Shown: positions 16,896 through 25,414 of the stretch, in pieces
Layout: the number at the start of each line of letters is the position of its first letter
Numbering within the stretch: position 1 is the first letter of the stretch
Assembly (NCBI RefSeq): GCF_043195105.1
Contig: NZ_JBAFWO010000011.1
DNA length: 64,000 nucleotides
Direction: 5' to 3' (one strand)
Source of the DNA: NCEH01 sp002257205
GTDB taxonomy: Bacteria > Pseudomonadota > Alphaproteobacteria > Rhizobiales > Xanthobacteraceae
Translations under genes and position numbers: made by a program
The notes under the pieces: model-generated
Databases searched by the model: none
What the model was told of the DNA's origin: nothing
What the model saw: only the letters and a program-made list of their open reading frames with translations

Positions 16896-17888
16896 TCAGT
16901 TCTTAGGCAGGAAATCGTTCGTGAACGTGTTTTCGTAGACGATCGGCGTGGTGCCGGACGGCTGAAGGAAGTCGAACACCTTCTTCGCGCCGGAAAGGCT
17001 CATGCGGCCGTCCGTGCTCCAGATCTGGCGGACGATCTCATAGGCCTTGTCATTGGTGGCAGACGACATGTCGGGGAATTCCGTGGCCATGATCGCCTTG
17101 CCGCGCACCGGGTCGAGCAGGATCTTCTGCGCCTCGGCGAACACCGCCACCACCTTGCGCACCGTCTCCGGCCGCTCGCGCAGCATGTCGGGATGGGTGG
17201 CCAGCGTCATGAACACCAGGTCGCGGAACTCGGGGATCTCGCCGTTCATCAGATTGATGAAGATCTTGCCCAGCCCCTCCTGTTCGACCACGGCGCCCGC
17301 CGGCTCGAACGGAATGCCGGCATCGACCAGCTTGCCGCGGAACGCGCCCACATAGGAGGCGGCGTCCGTGCCGAGATAGACCAGCTCCACATCGCCCGGC
17401 AGCGCGAGGCCGTAGCGCTTCGCCAGCACGCCGAGCATCTTCTCGCCCGACCCGCCGGCGGAAGGCGCGCCCACCTTCTTGCCCTTCAGCGCCCGCACCT
17501 TCTGTTCGATGGTGGCGTTGGGATAGGCATCGAATAAAGCATTGGTGGCGATGAGATTGTTCAGCGGCCGCGTGGTGACGTTGAACACCGAGACGATGTT
17601 CTTGCCCTGCGCCGCCGCGGTGAGCACATGCTCATAGCTCAGCACGCCGAAATCGGCGCTGCGTCCAAGCACCGCCTGGAACACCAGCGCGCCGCCCTTG
17701 ATGAAGGTGACGTCCGCTTTCAGCCCGTGCTTTTCGAACAGGCCCTCGCGCATGGCCACATAAAGCGGGCCGGCATAATAGCCGTGGCCGATATTGGCGA
17801 TGCGCACGGTTTCCTGCGCGCGCGCCGCGCCTTGCCACAGAAAGCTGGCGCATAGCGCGGCCAACGCAAGTTTCAGGTGCTGTTTCAT
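16896..17888 (-). CDS. NitT/TauT-family ABC substrate-binding protein
   Basis: A 330-residue periplasmic protein with a Sec signal peptide ending near AARA (about residue 24). ATG 17888 has GGGAGGAAC upstream. The mature part shows the SsuA/TauA/ThiY-like pattern (YYAGPLYVAMREGLFEKHGL, then GVLSYEHVL). Relatives bind aliphatic sulfonates, taurine, nitrate or pyrimidine precursors. Its permease and ATPase are encoded immediately upstream, so the importer is complete. A sulfonated compound is plausible given the HpsN-like gene nearby, but this is inference. Confidence 0.88.
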   Translation of the reverse strand: MKQHLKLALAALCASFLWQGAARAQETVRIANIGHGYYAGPLYVAMREGLFEKHGLKADVTFIKGGALVFQAVLGRSADFGVLSYEHVLTAAAQGKNIVSVFNVTTRPLNNLIATNALFDAYPNATIEQKVRALKGKKVGAPSAGGSGEKMLGVLAKRYGLALPGDVELVYLGTDAASYVGAFRGKLVDAGIPFEPAGAVVEQEGLGKIFINLMNGEIPEFRDLVFMTLATHPDMLRERPETVRKVVAVFAEAQKILLDPVRGKAIMATEFPDMSSATNDKAYEIVRQIWSTDGRMSLSGAKKVFDFLQPSGTTPIVYENTFTNDFLPKN

Positions 17889-17967
17889 CTGTTCCTCCCA
17901 ATGCGCCGGCCCCTTCTTTTTGCGGAGCTCGGCTTCTTCTTCTCTTCTTCCGGCTGAGCGGCGCAAT

Positions 17968-18834
17968 TCAGCGGCTGATGACTTTCCAGCCGTCGAGCCG
18001 CGCCTGCACCGTGCCGACGATTTCGTTGAATATGACCGCGAGGGCAGCGATCGCCAGCAGCGCCGCGAACACCCCGGCGGTGTCGAAATCGCTGCCGGCG
18101 CGCTGCACCAGATAGCCGAGGCCCCGGTTGGCCGCGATCATCTCGCCGATGATGGTGCCGATCAGCGCGAACGGGACCGCCGTCTTCAGCCCGACGAAGA
18201 TCCATGCGAGCGAGGACGGCAGGATCACCTTCATCAGGATCTGCCGCTTGGAGGCGCGCATCAGCCGTGCGCCGTCGATCAGGTCCTGATCCACCTCGCG
18301 CACGCCGGCATAGGTGTTCACGAACACCAGGAACACCACCAGGATGGCGGCCAGCGCCACCTTGGATTCGATGCCGAGGCCGAACCACAGGATGAACAGC
18401 GGCGCGAGCGCCACCTTGGGCACGGCGTTGAACGCCCAGATATAGGGGTTCAGCAGGCGGCTGAGAAACGGCGACAGGCCGAGCCATACGCCGCCGGCGA
18501 CACCGGCCACCGCGCCGATGACGAAGCCGAGCACGGTCGCATACACCGTCGCCCAGATGTGAATGAAGATCGAGCCGTTCAGCGTCCAGGTCCACAGCCG
18601 GGAGGCGATGGAAATGGGGTTGCTGATGAGGAAATTATCCACCAGCCGGCCGGAGACGAGCTGCCAGACGACCAGCAGGGCGACCCCAAGCAGGACCTGA
18701 AACATCATCATCCGGCTGGCGCCCATGTCGGCCAGCCGATGAGGGGCGTCGGTGACGGGCGGCACGTCGCGGCCGGAGCGGGGAGTTTGCATGAGGCTGG
18801 TCTCCGGTTCTGCCGCCGCCTTCGCCGGGCTCAT
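17968..18834 (-). CDS. NitT/TauT-family ABC permease (SsuC/TauC type)
   Basis: A 288-residue inner-membrane protein with about six spans and an EAA-like loop (DGARLMRASKRQILMKVILP). The central block AFNAVPKVALAPLFILWFG is typical of SsuC and TauC. The ATG overlaps the stop of the ATPase gene (ATGA). It forms a homodimeric channel with the ATPase encoded before it. Confidence 0.92.
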   Translation of the reverse strand: MSPAKAAAEPETSLMQTPRSGRDVPPVTDAPHRLADMGASRMMMFQVLLGVALLVVWQLVSGRLVDNFLISNPISIASRLWTWTLNGSIFIHIWATVYATVLGFVIGAVAGVAGGVWLGLSPFLSRLLNPYIWAFNAVPKVALAPLFILWFGLGIESKVALAAILVVFLVFVNTYAGVREVDQDLIDGARLMRASKRQILMKVILPSSLAWIFVGLKTAVPFALIGTIIGEMIAANRGLGYLVQRAGSDFDTAGVFAALLAIAALAVIFNEIVGTVQARLDGWKVISR

Positions 18835-19601
18835 AGGCGCACCTCGTCATATTGGATGCGCAGGCGGTCCCACAGGGCATTGTGGATGCGGTGGAAGGGC
18901 TCCGTGAAGCGCACTTCGTGAACGTCGCGCGGGCGCGGCAGGTCGATAGCCTGGTCCAGCACGATGCTGGCAGGCCGGCGCGTGAACACCACCACCCGGT
19001 CGGCCAGCGTGATCGCCTCCACGAGGTCGTGAGTGACGAACAGGATGGTCTGCTGCTGCTCCTCCCACAGGCGCATCAGCAGCGCGTGCATGGCGATGCG
19101 CAATTGCGCGTCGAGCGCCGCGAACGGCTCGTCCAGCAGCAGCGCGTTCGGCTTGTAGATCAGCATGCGCGCGAGGCAGACCCGCTTGCGCATGCCGCCG
19201 GACAATTCGTGGGAATATTTCTGCTCGAAGCCCGAGAGGCCCACGAGGTCGATCAGCTTTGCGGCGGCGGCATAGCGTTCCGCCTGCGGCACCCCGGCGA
19301 CCTCGAGGGGAAAGGAGACATTGTCCAGCACCGTGCGCCAGGGCAGCAGATTGTCCTTCTGCGTCATGTAGCCGACGTTGGTATTGACGTCGGTGACGCG
19401 CGCGCCGTCGTAGAACACCTGTCCCTCGCTCGGCGCATACAGGCCGGCGATCATGTTCAGCAGGGTGGATTTCCCGCAGCCGGACGGGCCGATGAGCGCG
19501 ACGATGGATCGTGGTGCGATCGACAGGTTCACGTCCTGCACGGCATGAAGCGCACTCTCCTTCTTCCTGAACGTCTTGCTGATGTGCTGAAGCTCGATCA
19601 T
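18831..19601 (-). CDS. NitT/TauT-family ABC ATPase (SsuB/TauB type)
   Basis: A 256-residue ATPase with Walker A GPSGCGKSTLLN, signature ELSGGMRKRVCLARML, Walker B ALLLDEPFAALD and switch VTHDLVEA. It lacks a TOBE domain, as expected for the SsuB class. It is translationally coupled to the permease and follows the first SDR-like gene by 13 bases in the minus-strand operon. Confidence 0.93.
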   Translation of the reverse strand: MIELQHISKTFRKKESALHAVQDVNLSIAPRSIVALIGPSGCGKSTLLNMIAGLYAPSEGQVFYDGARVTDVNTNVGYMTQKDNLLPWRTVLDNVSFPLEVAGVPQAERYAAAAKLIDLVGLSGFEQKYSHELSGGMRKRVCLARMLIYKPNALLLDEPFAALDAQLRIAMHALLMRLWEEQQQTILFVTHDLVEAITLADRVVVFTRRPASIVLDQAIDLPRPRDVHEVRFTEPFHRIHNALWDRLRIQYDEVRL

Positions 19602-19614
19602 GCCTGTTTCCCGT

Positions 19615-20400
19615 TCAGAAGATCATGCGTTGCTGGCCGCCGTCGACGTCGATATTGGCGCCGGTCACGAAGCCGGCGCGTGCCGAGGCCAGGAAGGCCA
19701 CGGCGTCGGCGACATGCTCGGGCGTGCACCAGCGCCCGAGCGGCGGGGCCGTGCCCCAGCCGCTCTCCTGCTGGCCGAGGCCACGCCCGAGATAGGGCTC
19801 GGTGCCGATCCCCGTGCCCGCCGCGCCGGGCGCCGCGGTGCCGACACACACCGCATTGACGGTGATGCCCAGGGGTCCGAAATGGTCGGACACCGATTTT
19901 ACGAAAGCGTGCTGCGCGGCGCCAAGTACCGCAGCCGCCAGAAAGTCGCGGCTCGGGATCTTGCCCGCCGCATTGATCAGCAGGACGATGCGCCCGCCCC
20001 CGTCCTGCGGCATATGGGCGGCTCCTGCCTGCACGAAAGCCCAGAGCGCGACCAGCCCGTCCCGCAGATAAGCCGCGAGGCGCTCCGCCGTCACCGTGTC
20101 GAGCGTCCCTTCCAGCGGCTCGCACACATCCGCCACCAGAATGTCCGGCGCGCCGAAGGTGACGACGGCGGCCCGCACCATCTGGGGCATGCCCACCACC
20201 GGATCGCCCCCCGGCATGGGGATCGCCCGCGCCTCCCCATGCGCTCCGAGCGCCGCAAGCGTGGCCCAGAGCGTGCGCGCATCCTGTCCGCCGATGGCGA
20301 CGCGCGCCCCCTCCTGGAGGAGCCGCACGGCCACCGCCGATCCGAACAGGGAGCACCCGTTCGACACGATGGCGGTTTTTCCGGACAAGCTCAGATCCAT
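19615..20400 (-). CDS. SDR-fold protein lacking the catalytic Ser-Tyr-Lys (first of three)
   Basis: A 261-residue protein of SDR length and fold. The glycine motif is degenerate (SNGCSLFGSA), the NNAG block is replaced by VADVCEP, and the Ser position reads NAAG. Aligning on the conserved VKS segment puts Ala and Gly where the catalytic YxxxK Tyr and Lys should be (AAVLG). The C-terminal NIDVDGGQ is retained. It may be a pseudoenzyme, a partner subunit of the neighbouring SDRs, or use another mechanism. It lies 13 bases before the ABC ATPase. Confidence 0.82.
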   Translation of the reverse strand: MDLSLSGKTAIVSNGCSLFGSAVAVRLLQEGARVAIGGQDARTLWATLAALGAHGEARAIPMPGGDPVVGMPQMVRAAVVTFGAPDILVADVCEPLEGTLDTVTAERLAAYLRDGLVALWAFVQAGAAHMPQDGGGRIVLLINAAGKIPSRDFLAAAVLGAAQHAFVKSVSDHFGPLGITVNAVCVGTAAPGAAGTGIGTEPYLGRGLGQQESGWGTAPPLGRWCTPEHVADAVAFLASARAGFVTGANIDVDGGQQRMIF

Positions 20401-20409
20401 GGCGCCCGC

Positions 20410-21216
20410 CTATCCGAAAACATGGCGGTGATAGCCGCCGTCGATCGACACCGAGCTGCCGCTGACATGGTCCGCCCGATCCGACACCAGGAAGGCGACA
20501 AGGTCCGCCACCTCCTCCGCCGTGCCGAGCCGGCCGAGCACATTGGCACGGGTGAAGCCGGAAGCCGCGCTCGCGTAGTCGAGGTTGCGGTCGGCCATTT
20601 CCTTGGCGATGACGCCCGCGAGAATATCGGTCTCGATATATTGCGGGCACACCGTGTTGATGCGGATGTTCTCCCGCGCCAGCGCATCCGCCAGCGCCTT
20701 GGACATGGCCTGCGCCGCCGCGTTGGCGATGCCGGATGGCAGCCGGTCAGGATGGGGATGGCGCGTCGCCTGGCCGATGATGTTCACGACCCGCCCATCG
20801 CCCCGTGCCCGCATGCCCGGCAGCACCGCCCGGATCATGCCGAGGAAACCAAACAGCTTGTCGTCGAGCTGGCCTTGGAGCTGCGCGTCGGTCATATCGT
20901 CGATGGTGGCGCGCACATGCGTGCCCGCATTGTTGACGAGAATATCGACCGGCCCGAGCTGTTCCAGCGTCGCTGCCACCAGCCGGTCGCGGTCGGCGGG
21001 CACCGAAGTGTCCGCCACCACCGGGAGGACGGTTGCCCCCGTCCCGCCTCCGCCCGAAGCGTGCAGCCGTTCGGCCGCCGCTTCGAGCCGGGAGATATCG
21101 CGTCCGCAGATCGCCACGCGCGCGCCCTCCGCGAGCAGGCGCGCGGCGATGGCGAAGCCGATCCCGCGCGATGCCCCGGTGACGATCGCCGTGCGGTCTG
21201 TCAGCGCGAGATCCAT
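20410..21216 (-). CDS. Divergent SDR-family protein with Ser/Asn in place of Tyr/Lys (second of three)
   Basis: A 268-residue SDR with an intact cofactor motif GASRGIG and NNAG, so NAD(P) binding is likely. Aligned on MSKALA, the catalytic Tyr and Lys positions read Ser and Asn (SGIAN) and the Ser region reads NIIGQA. The C-terminal SVSIDGGY is normal. It binds cofactor but cannot use the classical proton relay. It stands 9 bases before the first SDR-like gene and 4 after the third in transcription order. Confidence 0.85.
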   Translation of the reverse strand: MDLALTDRTAIVTGASRGIGFAIAARLLAEGARVAICGRDISRLEAAAERLHASGGGGTGATVLPVVADTSVPADRDRLVAATLEQLGPVDILVNNAGTHVRATIDDMTDAQLQGQLDDKLFGFLGMIRAVLPGMRARGDGRVVNIIGQATRHPHPDRLPSGIANAAAQAMSKALADALARENIRINTVCPQYIETDILAGVIAKEMADRNLDYASAASGFTRANVLGRLGTAEEVADLVAFLVSDRADHVSGSSVSIDGGYHRHVFG

Positions 21217-21220
21217 GGGC

Positions 21221-22015
21221 TCACCAAAGACCCTTGAGACGGCCGCCGTCCGTGTTCAGCGAGACACCGGTGATGTAGCTGGCGCGCTCCGAGCACAGGA
21301 AGGCAATGGCATTCGCCAGTTCCTCGGGCCGGCCGAAGCGGCCAAGCGCGTTCTTCTTGGCGGCGAGCTGGCGCGCCTCTTCCGTCGACTGGACGCCGAG
21401 GTCCTTTTTCAGGCCCTCCTCGTTGCGCCGCCAGAGATCGGTCGCCACCCAGCCGGGGCAGATGGCGTTGACCAGCACATTGTCCGGCCCGAATTCGGTA
21501 GAGAGCGACTTGGTCATGTTAAGCAGGGCGCTGTTGGTGATGGCCGAGCCGAACATGTAGGGGTCCGGCTCCTTGCCCGCGCCGCCGATCAGGCTGACGA
21601 TGCGGCCCCACTTCTTCTCCCGCATGATGGGTGCCACCGCGCGGATCGCCCGCATCCAGCCGAACAGCTTGGTGTTGAGCTGGTTTTGCAGGCCCTCGTC
21701 GGTCATCTCCTCGAACCGGCCGGAATACATCTCGCCGGCGCAGTTCACGAGGATATCGACGGTGCCATAAGCGGCGAGCGTCTCCTTCACGAGGTTTTCG
21801 ACATCGGCCTGCTGGCGCGAATCCGCCTGGGTCGCGCGGATCTCGCCGCCGGTCTTCTGGGCGAGTTCAGCGGCGGTCGCCGCCGCCTGATCGCCATGAC
21901 GCGAGGAGATCATGACCTTGACCCCCGCTTCCAGGAATTCGCGCGCCGCCTCGCGGCCGATGCCCCGGCTACCGCCGCTCACGATGGCCACCCGCCCTTT
22001 GATCCCAAGATCCAT
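21221..22015 (-). CDS. Divergent SDR-family protein with Ser/Asn in place of Tyr/Lys (third; first gene of operon)
   Basis: A 264-residue SDR with cofactor motif GGSRGIG and NCAG. Aligned on NMTKSLS, the catalytic pair again reads Ser and Asn (SAITN), and the usual Ser segment reads SLIGGAG. The same substitutions in the neighbour suggest a real subfamily rather than random decay. It is the promoter-proximal gene of the seven-gene minus-strand operon that ends with the alpha/beta hydrolase. Confidence 0.87.
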   Translation of the reverse strand: MDLGIKGRVAIVSGGSRGIGREAAREFLEAGVKVMISSRHGDQAAATAAELAQKTGGEIRATQADSRQQADVENLVKETLAAYGTVDILVNCAGEMYSGRFEEMTDEGLQNQLNTKLFGWMRAIRAVAPIMREKKWGRIVSLIGGAGKEPDPYMFGSAITNSALLNMTKSLSTEFGPDNVLVNAICPGWVATDLWRRNEEGLKKDLGVQSTEEARQLAAKKNALGRFGRPEELANAIAFLCSERASYITGVSLNTDGGRLKGLW

Positions 22016-22529
22016 GTGTGTCGTCCTTTGAGGTGAAGAATCCAGCGGCCCATGGCCGCGAATTTCATCCGGCGCCGCGAAGCGCGCCGGAATGATCGGG
22101 GCATGCGCCCTCGGCCCCGAACCAGCCGGGCCGGAAACAAGCGCATGAAGGCATTGGCACCGCCGTCAGCCATCGCCGCCCAGGGGGAGGCGACCTGCGG
22201 AACACATGCGGTTCAGGAAAGGCTCTGCCTGCGCGCGAGGGCGCGTCGGCTGCTCAAGCCGGCACAGGCGCGCAACGCCTCAGATGGGGTGTGGAACCAT
22301 GGGGCACCTCGATGGCCTTCGCGGGACGTGGCCCTGCGAGACGTGTCTTCGCCGGACGTGTCTTCGCTGGACTGCCCTTGCGGGCGGCGGCGTTTCTCTC
22401 CGGAGCTGCTGGCCCCACCCGGCTTTATGTTTGATTTAGTTTCAGCCAGGATTGTAGGATAATCTTGTTGGATAGATATCCTGTCAAGGCCTCTTGTGCT
22501 AATCCGGTCGAAGCGGTGAGAGGGTGGCG
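22016..22529. promoter_or_regulatory. Divergent promoter region with GntR-type operator candidates
   Basis: No gene is supported in these 514 bp. The GntR-proximal part holds two direct copies of TTGTWGGATA, 13 bp apart (22452-22461 and 22465-22474). The inverted repeat AGGATA (22456-22461)/TATCCT (22477-22482) overlaps them. Further left a 15-bp tandem repeat, GACGTGTCTTCGCYG, occurs twice (22340-22369). The site cluster is the likely operator of the adjacent GntR gene for the minus-strand operon. Confidence 0.6.
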
Positions 22530-23219
22530 ATGGAGCTGAATGGAGAGGGGCTGGATGCCCGGCACGGCCAGACCGTGGAACATACGGTCCAGCGGCTGCG
22601 CGACGCGATCTTCGCCGGCCGCCTCGTTCCCGGCCAGCGATTGATCGCCGGCGACCTGACAGCGGAGATCGGCATCAGCCGCGGCACGGTGCGCGAGGCG
22701 TTCCGGCGCTTGGAGGCCGACGGCCTGCTGGAGATCATCCCCAATCGCGGCGCGGTGGTGCGGCGGCTTTCGCGCGATCAGGTGCGCGAGCTGTTTCAGA
22801 TCCGCGAAAATCTGGAGAGCCTCGCCGCGCGCCTCGCCGCCGCGCATATTGGCACCGGCACCAACCGGGATTATTTCACCGGCATATGGAACACGGTGCG
22901 CCCGTCTGGCGAGATGCTGAAGACGCACCTCTTCATGGAGCACAATCGGCTGTTCCACCGCAGCATCGTCAAGATCAGCGGCAACACCATGCTGTCCGAC
23001 CTTATCGAAACATTGCACCTGCCGGTGGTGATGTTCCAGGTGGGCCAAGTGATGCAGCCGGAAAACATGGAAAGCTCGCACCAGGACCATGTACGGGTGG
23101 CGCAAGCCATTCTCGACGGCGATGCCGACCGGGCCGAGCAGGAGATGCGCCTCCATCTCAAGCGCTCCGGCGAATGGGTGCTGCGCCTGCCGAGCTTCGC
23201 CTTCAAGGGCGACCGCTGA
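22530..23219 (+). CDS. GntR-family transcriptional regulator (FadR/FCD subfamily)
   Basis: A 229-residue regulator. The winged helix-turn-helix spans about residues 12-75 (IGISRGTVREAFRRLEADGL). The FCD domain contains His residues suited to metal-dependent ligand binding (HNRLFHRSI and SSHQDHVRVA). GAGAGGG precedes ATG 22530; GTG 22524 is possible. It is divergent from the SDR-ABC operon and so is its probable local regulator. It differs clearly from the GntR protein at 3742-4443, so the two neighbouring operons are likely to answer different inducers. Confidence 0.9.
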   Translation: MELNGEGLDARHGQTVEHTVQRLRDAIFAGRLVPGQRLIAGDLTAEIGISRGTVREAFRRLEADGLLEIIPNRGAVVRRLSRDQVRELFQIRENLESLAARLAAAHIGTGTNRDYFTGIWNTVRPSGEMLKTHLFMEHNRLFHRSIVKISGNTMLSDLIETLHLPVVMFQVGQVMQPENMESSHQDHVRVAQAILDGDADRAEQEMRLHLKRSGEWVLRLPSFAFKGDR

Positions 23220-23606
23220 TCCCGGTCTTTCCCGAACGCGGCGCCACCGCTCTGGCTCAGGGTTCCAGGGACAGCGGCCACGCGGCGCCGGGTTTCCGAG
23301 CGCCCAGCAGGAACAGCCAGGCGCGCCCCATAAGGCCCCTTCGTCGCGGGCCGGGACGGTGGAGGCCAATGCCTTGGCGTGGACGTACCCGTGCCGGGCC
23401 GGGTCGTACAAATGGAGAATGAACACCGGCGTGTTGGGCGGGCCGGGGGCGCGGGGATTTCATCTCCAGCACGGCATAGATGACGTCGACGAGCGCGCCG
23501 ACGGCCCGCGAGATCCCATAGAGCTTCATCACCCCTTCCGGGGGTTTCATGCCGGCGCGTGGCCGGCGGGAACGCCCCGCCGGCCACCGGCATCAAGCCG
23601 CCCCGA
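23220..23606. other. Intergenic stretch with strong hairpin between convergent genes
   Basis: No gene is supported here. TGGCCGGCGGG (23560-23570) pairs perfectly with CCCGCCGGCCA (23576-23586) around a 5-base loop. A smaller CCCC/GGGG hairpin is near 23533-23544. No T-run follows. The stem lies at the 3' ends of the convergent GntR and perhydrolase genes and may act as a terminator. Confidence 0.5.
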
Positions 23607-24605
23607 TCAAGCCTTGATGAAGGCGAGCAGATCGGGGTTGATCACCTCGGCATGGGTGGTGAGCATGCCGTGGGGATAGCCCTCATAAGTCTTGAGCGTG
23701 CCGTTCTTCAGCAGCTTTACGGACAGGAGCGCGGAATCGGCGATCGGGACGATCTGGTCGTCGGTGCCGTGCAGCACCAGGGTCGGGACGCTGATCGCCT
23801 TCAAATCCTCGGTCTGGTCGGTTTCCGAGAACGCCTTGATGCCCTCGTAATGGGCTTTGGCGCTGCCGATCATGCCCTGGCGCCACCAATTGTCGACGAC
23901 CCCCTGGGACACCGTCGCGCCCGGCCGGTTGAAGCCGTAGAACGGGCCAGCGGGCACATCCACGAAGAATTGCGCCCGGTTGGCGGCCAGCGCCGCGCGG
24001 AAGCCGTCGAACACCTCGATCGGCAGGCCGCCGGGATTGCCGGCGGTCTTCAGCATGAGCGGCGGCACCGCGCTGACCAGCACCGCCTTGGCGACGCGGC
24101 CGGCCGGCTCGCCATGCTTGGCGACATAGCGGGCAACTTCGCCGCCGCCGGTGGAATGGCCGATATGGACCGCGTTTTTCAGGTCCAGATGCTCGACGAC
24201 GGCGAAGGCGTCGGCGGCATAATGGTCCATGTCGTGGCCCTCGCTCACCTGGGCCGAGCGGCCGTGGCCGCGCCGGTCGTGGGCGACCACGCGGAAGCCC
24301 TGGTTGACGAAGAACAGCATCTGCGCGTCCCAATCGTCGGACGACAGGGGCCAGCCATGGTGGAACACGATCGGCTGGGCGTCCTTGGAACCCCAATCCT
24401 TGAAGAAGATTTCAACGCCGTCCTTGGTGGTGACGAAGCCCATGGTATCGGTCCTTTCGCGTGTGGACTGGGAACGGGGTGCGGCCGGCGCTTGCGCGGT
24501 GGCACGTGTGGCCGGCAGCACCGCGAGAACGGCGGCGCCGGCACCGAACAATAGAAGATCCCGGCGGCCGGGATTATCGGGTTCGCACTGTGAGTGTGCG
24601 GTCAT
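23607..24605 (-). CDS. Alpha/beta hydrolase of the non-haem chloroperoxidase/perhydrolase family, Tat-exported
   Basis: A 332-residue protein. An N-terminal twin-arginine signal (GRRDLLLFGAGAAVL, cleavage near ATAQA) precedes a normal chloroperoxidase-type hydrolase domain beginning at MGFVTTKDGVEIF. Catalytic residues are visible: Ser in GHSTGG, Asp in GTDDQIVP and His in YPHGM. Most members are cytosolic and lack a signal, so the Tat leader is a notable addition. The domain catalyses ester hydrolysis and peracid formation. It is co-oriented with the isochorismatase-like gene, 57 bp downstream of it. Confidence 0.88.
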   Translation of the reverse strand: MTAHSQCEPDNPGRRDLLLFGAGAAVLAVLPATRATAQAPAAPRSQSTRERTDTMGFVTTKDGVEIFFKDWGSKDAQPIVFHHGWPLSSDDWDAQMLFFVNQGFRVVAHDRRGHGRSAQVSEGHDMDHYAADAFAVVEHLDLKNAVHIGHSTGGGEVARYVAKHGEPAGRVAKAVLVSAVPPLMLKTAGNPGGLPIEVFDGFRAALAANRAQFFVDVPAGPFYGFNRPGATVSQGVVDNWWRQGMIGSAKAHYEGIKAFSETDQTEDLKAISVPTLVLHGTDDQIVPIADSALLSVKLLKNGTLKTYEGYPHGMLTTHAEVINPDLLAFIKA

Positions 24606-24662
24606 CCTGTGACGGCCCCATGTCGCCACGCGCGCGCCGCGCGTCCTTGAGGGAGGCCCATT

Positions 24663-25316
24663 TCAATGCGCCTCGGAGGCACCGAACATGCTCTTGGCGT
24701 AGATGATGCCGAGGCCGTAGCCGCCGCCATGCACCTTCGCGATCCCGGTGGTGAGCTCGTACGTCTCCCCGCGCGCCCAGTCGCGCTGGAGCTCCAGCAG
24801 ATATTGCAGCGCCGTCATGGGGCGCGCGCCGGCCTGGATCATGCGCTGCATGGCGCGCTCGTGCGCTTCGTCCGAAACATCGCCGCAGGCATCCGCGATC
24901 ACATAGACCTCGAACCCCTGGTCGATGGCCGACAGCGCCGGCCCGACGATGCACACCGAGGTCCACAGCCCGGCGAGCACGATCCGCCCCTTGCCCGCGG
25001 CGGTCACGGCGGCGGTGATGTTCTTGTCTTCCCAGCTGTTCATGCTGGTGCGGTCGATCGGCGCTGCGGTGGGGAACGCAGCCTTGATCTCGTCGAACAT
25101 GGGTCCGGAGAAGGTTTTCTCCGCCACCGTGGTCAGGATGGTGGAGACATTGAAACCCGCCGCCGCCGCTGCCACCATGGCGGCATTGTTGCGCAGCAGC
25201 ACCGCATCTATGGACTTGGTGGCGAACGCCATCTGGGATTGATGGTCGATCAGGATCAAGGTGTGGTCATCGGGCGAAAGCAGTCCCTTGCCCGGAACGG
25301 GGGATGCTTGAAGCAT
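24663..25316 (-). CDS. Isochorismatase-family cysteine hydrolase (YcaC-like)
   Basis: A 217-residue hydrolase. Catalytic Asp occurs in LIDHQSQM and the nucleophilic Cys in GLWTSVCI, with a Lys expected between them (AGKGRIVLAG). The overall pattern is that of YcaC-type hydrolases, whose substrate is unknown. ATG 25316 is preceded by AGGTGG; ATG 25337 is the alternative. It is divergent from the HxlR regulator, and a strong palindrome sits in the shared promoter. Confidence 0.87.
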   Translation of the reverse strand: MLQASPVPGKGLLSPDDHTLILIDHQSQMAFATKSIDAVLLRNNAAMVAAAAAGFNVSTILTTVAEKTFSGPMFDEIKAAFPTAAPIDRTSMNSWEDKNITAAVTAAGKGRIVLAGLWTSVCIVGPALSAIDQGFEVYVIADACGDVSDEAHERAMQRMIQAGARPMTALQYLLELQRDWARGETYELTTGIAKVHGGGYGLGIIYAKSMFGASEAH

Positions 25317-25338
25317 GCGGCCACCTTTTGGTTGCATC

Positions 25339-25360
25339 GGAACTTGGCGATCCAAGTTCC
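25339..25360. promoter_or_regulatory. Palindromic operator between isochorismatase-like and hxlR-type genes
   Basis: GGAACTTGG (25339-25347) is mirrored exactly by CCAAGTTCC (25352-25360) with CGAT between. It lies 23 bases upstream of the hydrolase start and 54 upstream of the regulator start, so a dimeric HxlR protein bound here could control both directions. Confidence 0.75.
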
Positions 25361-25414
25361 GCCCCTATGCGCCACAAATCGGTTTGGAAAAAAAGTAGTA
25401 ACCGGGAAGATACT

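Noticed and set aside
4576..22015. Complete sulfo-Entner-Doudoroff or DHPS pathway
   Set aside because: Lactonase, SDR and HpsN-like genes fit in part, but the dehydratase, aldolase and sulfite-releasing lyase are absent, so the pathway is not named.
22340..22369. CRISPR or other repeat array
   Set aside because: Only two adjacent 15-bp copies without spacers.
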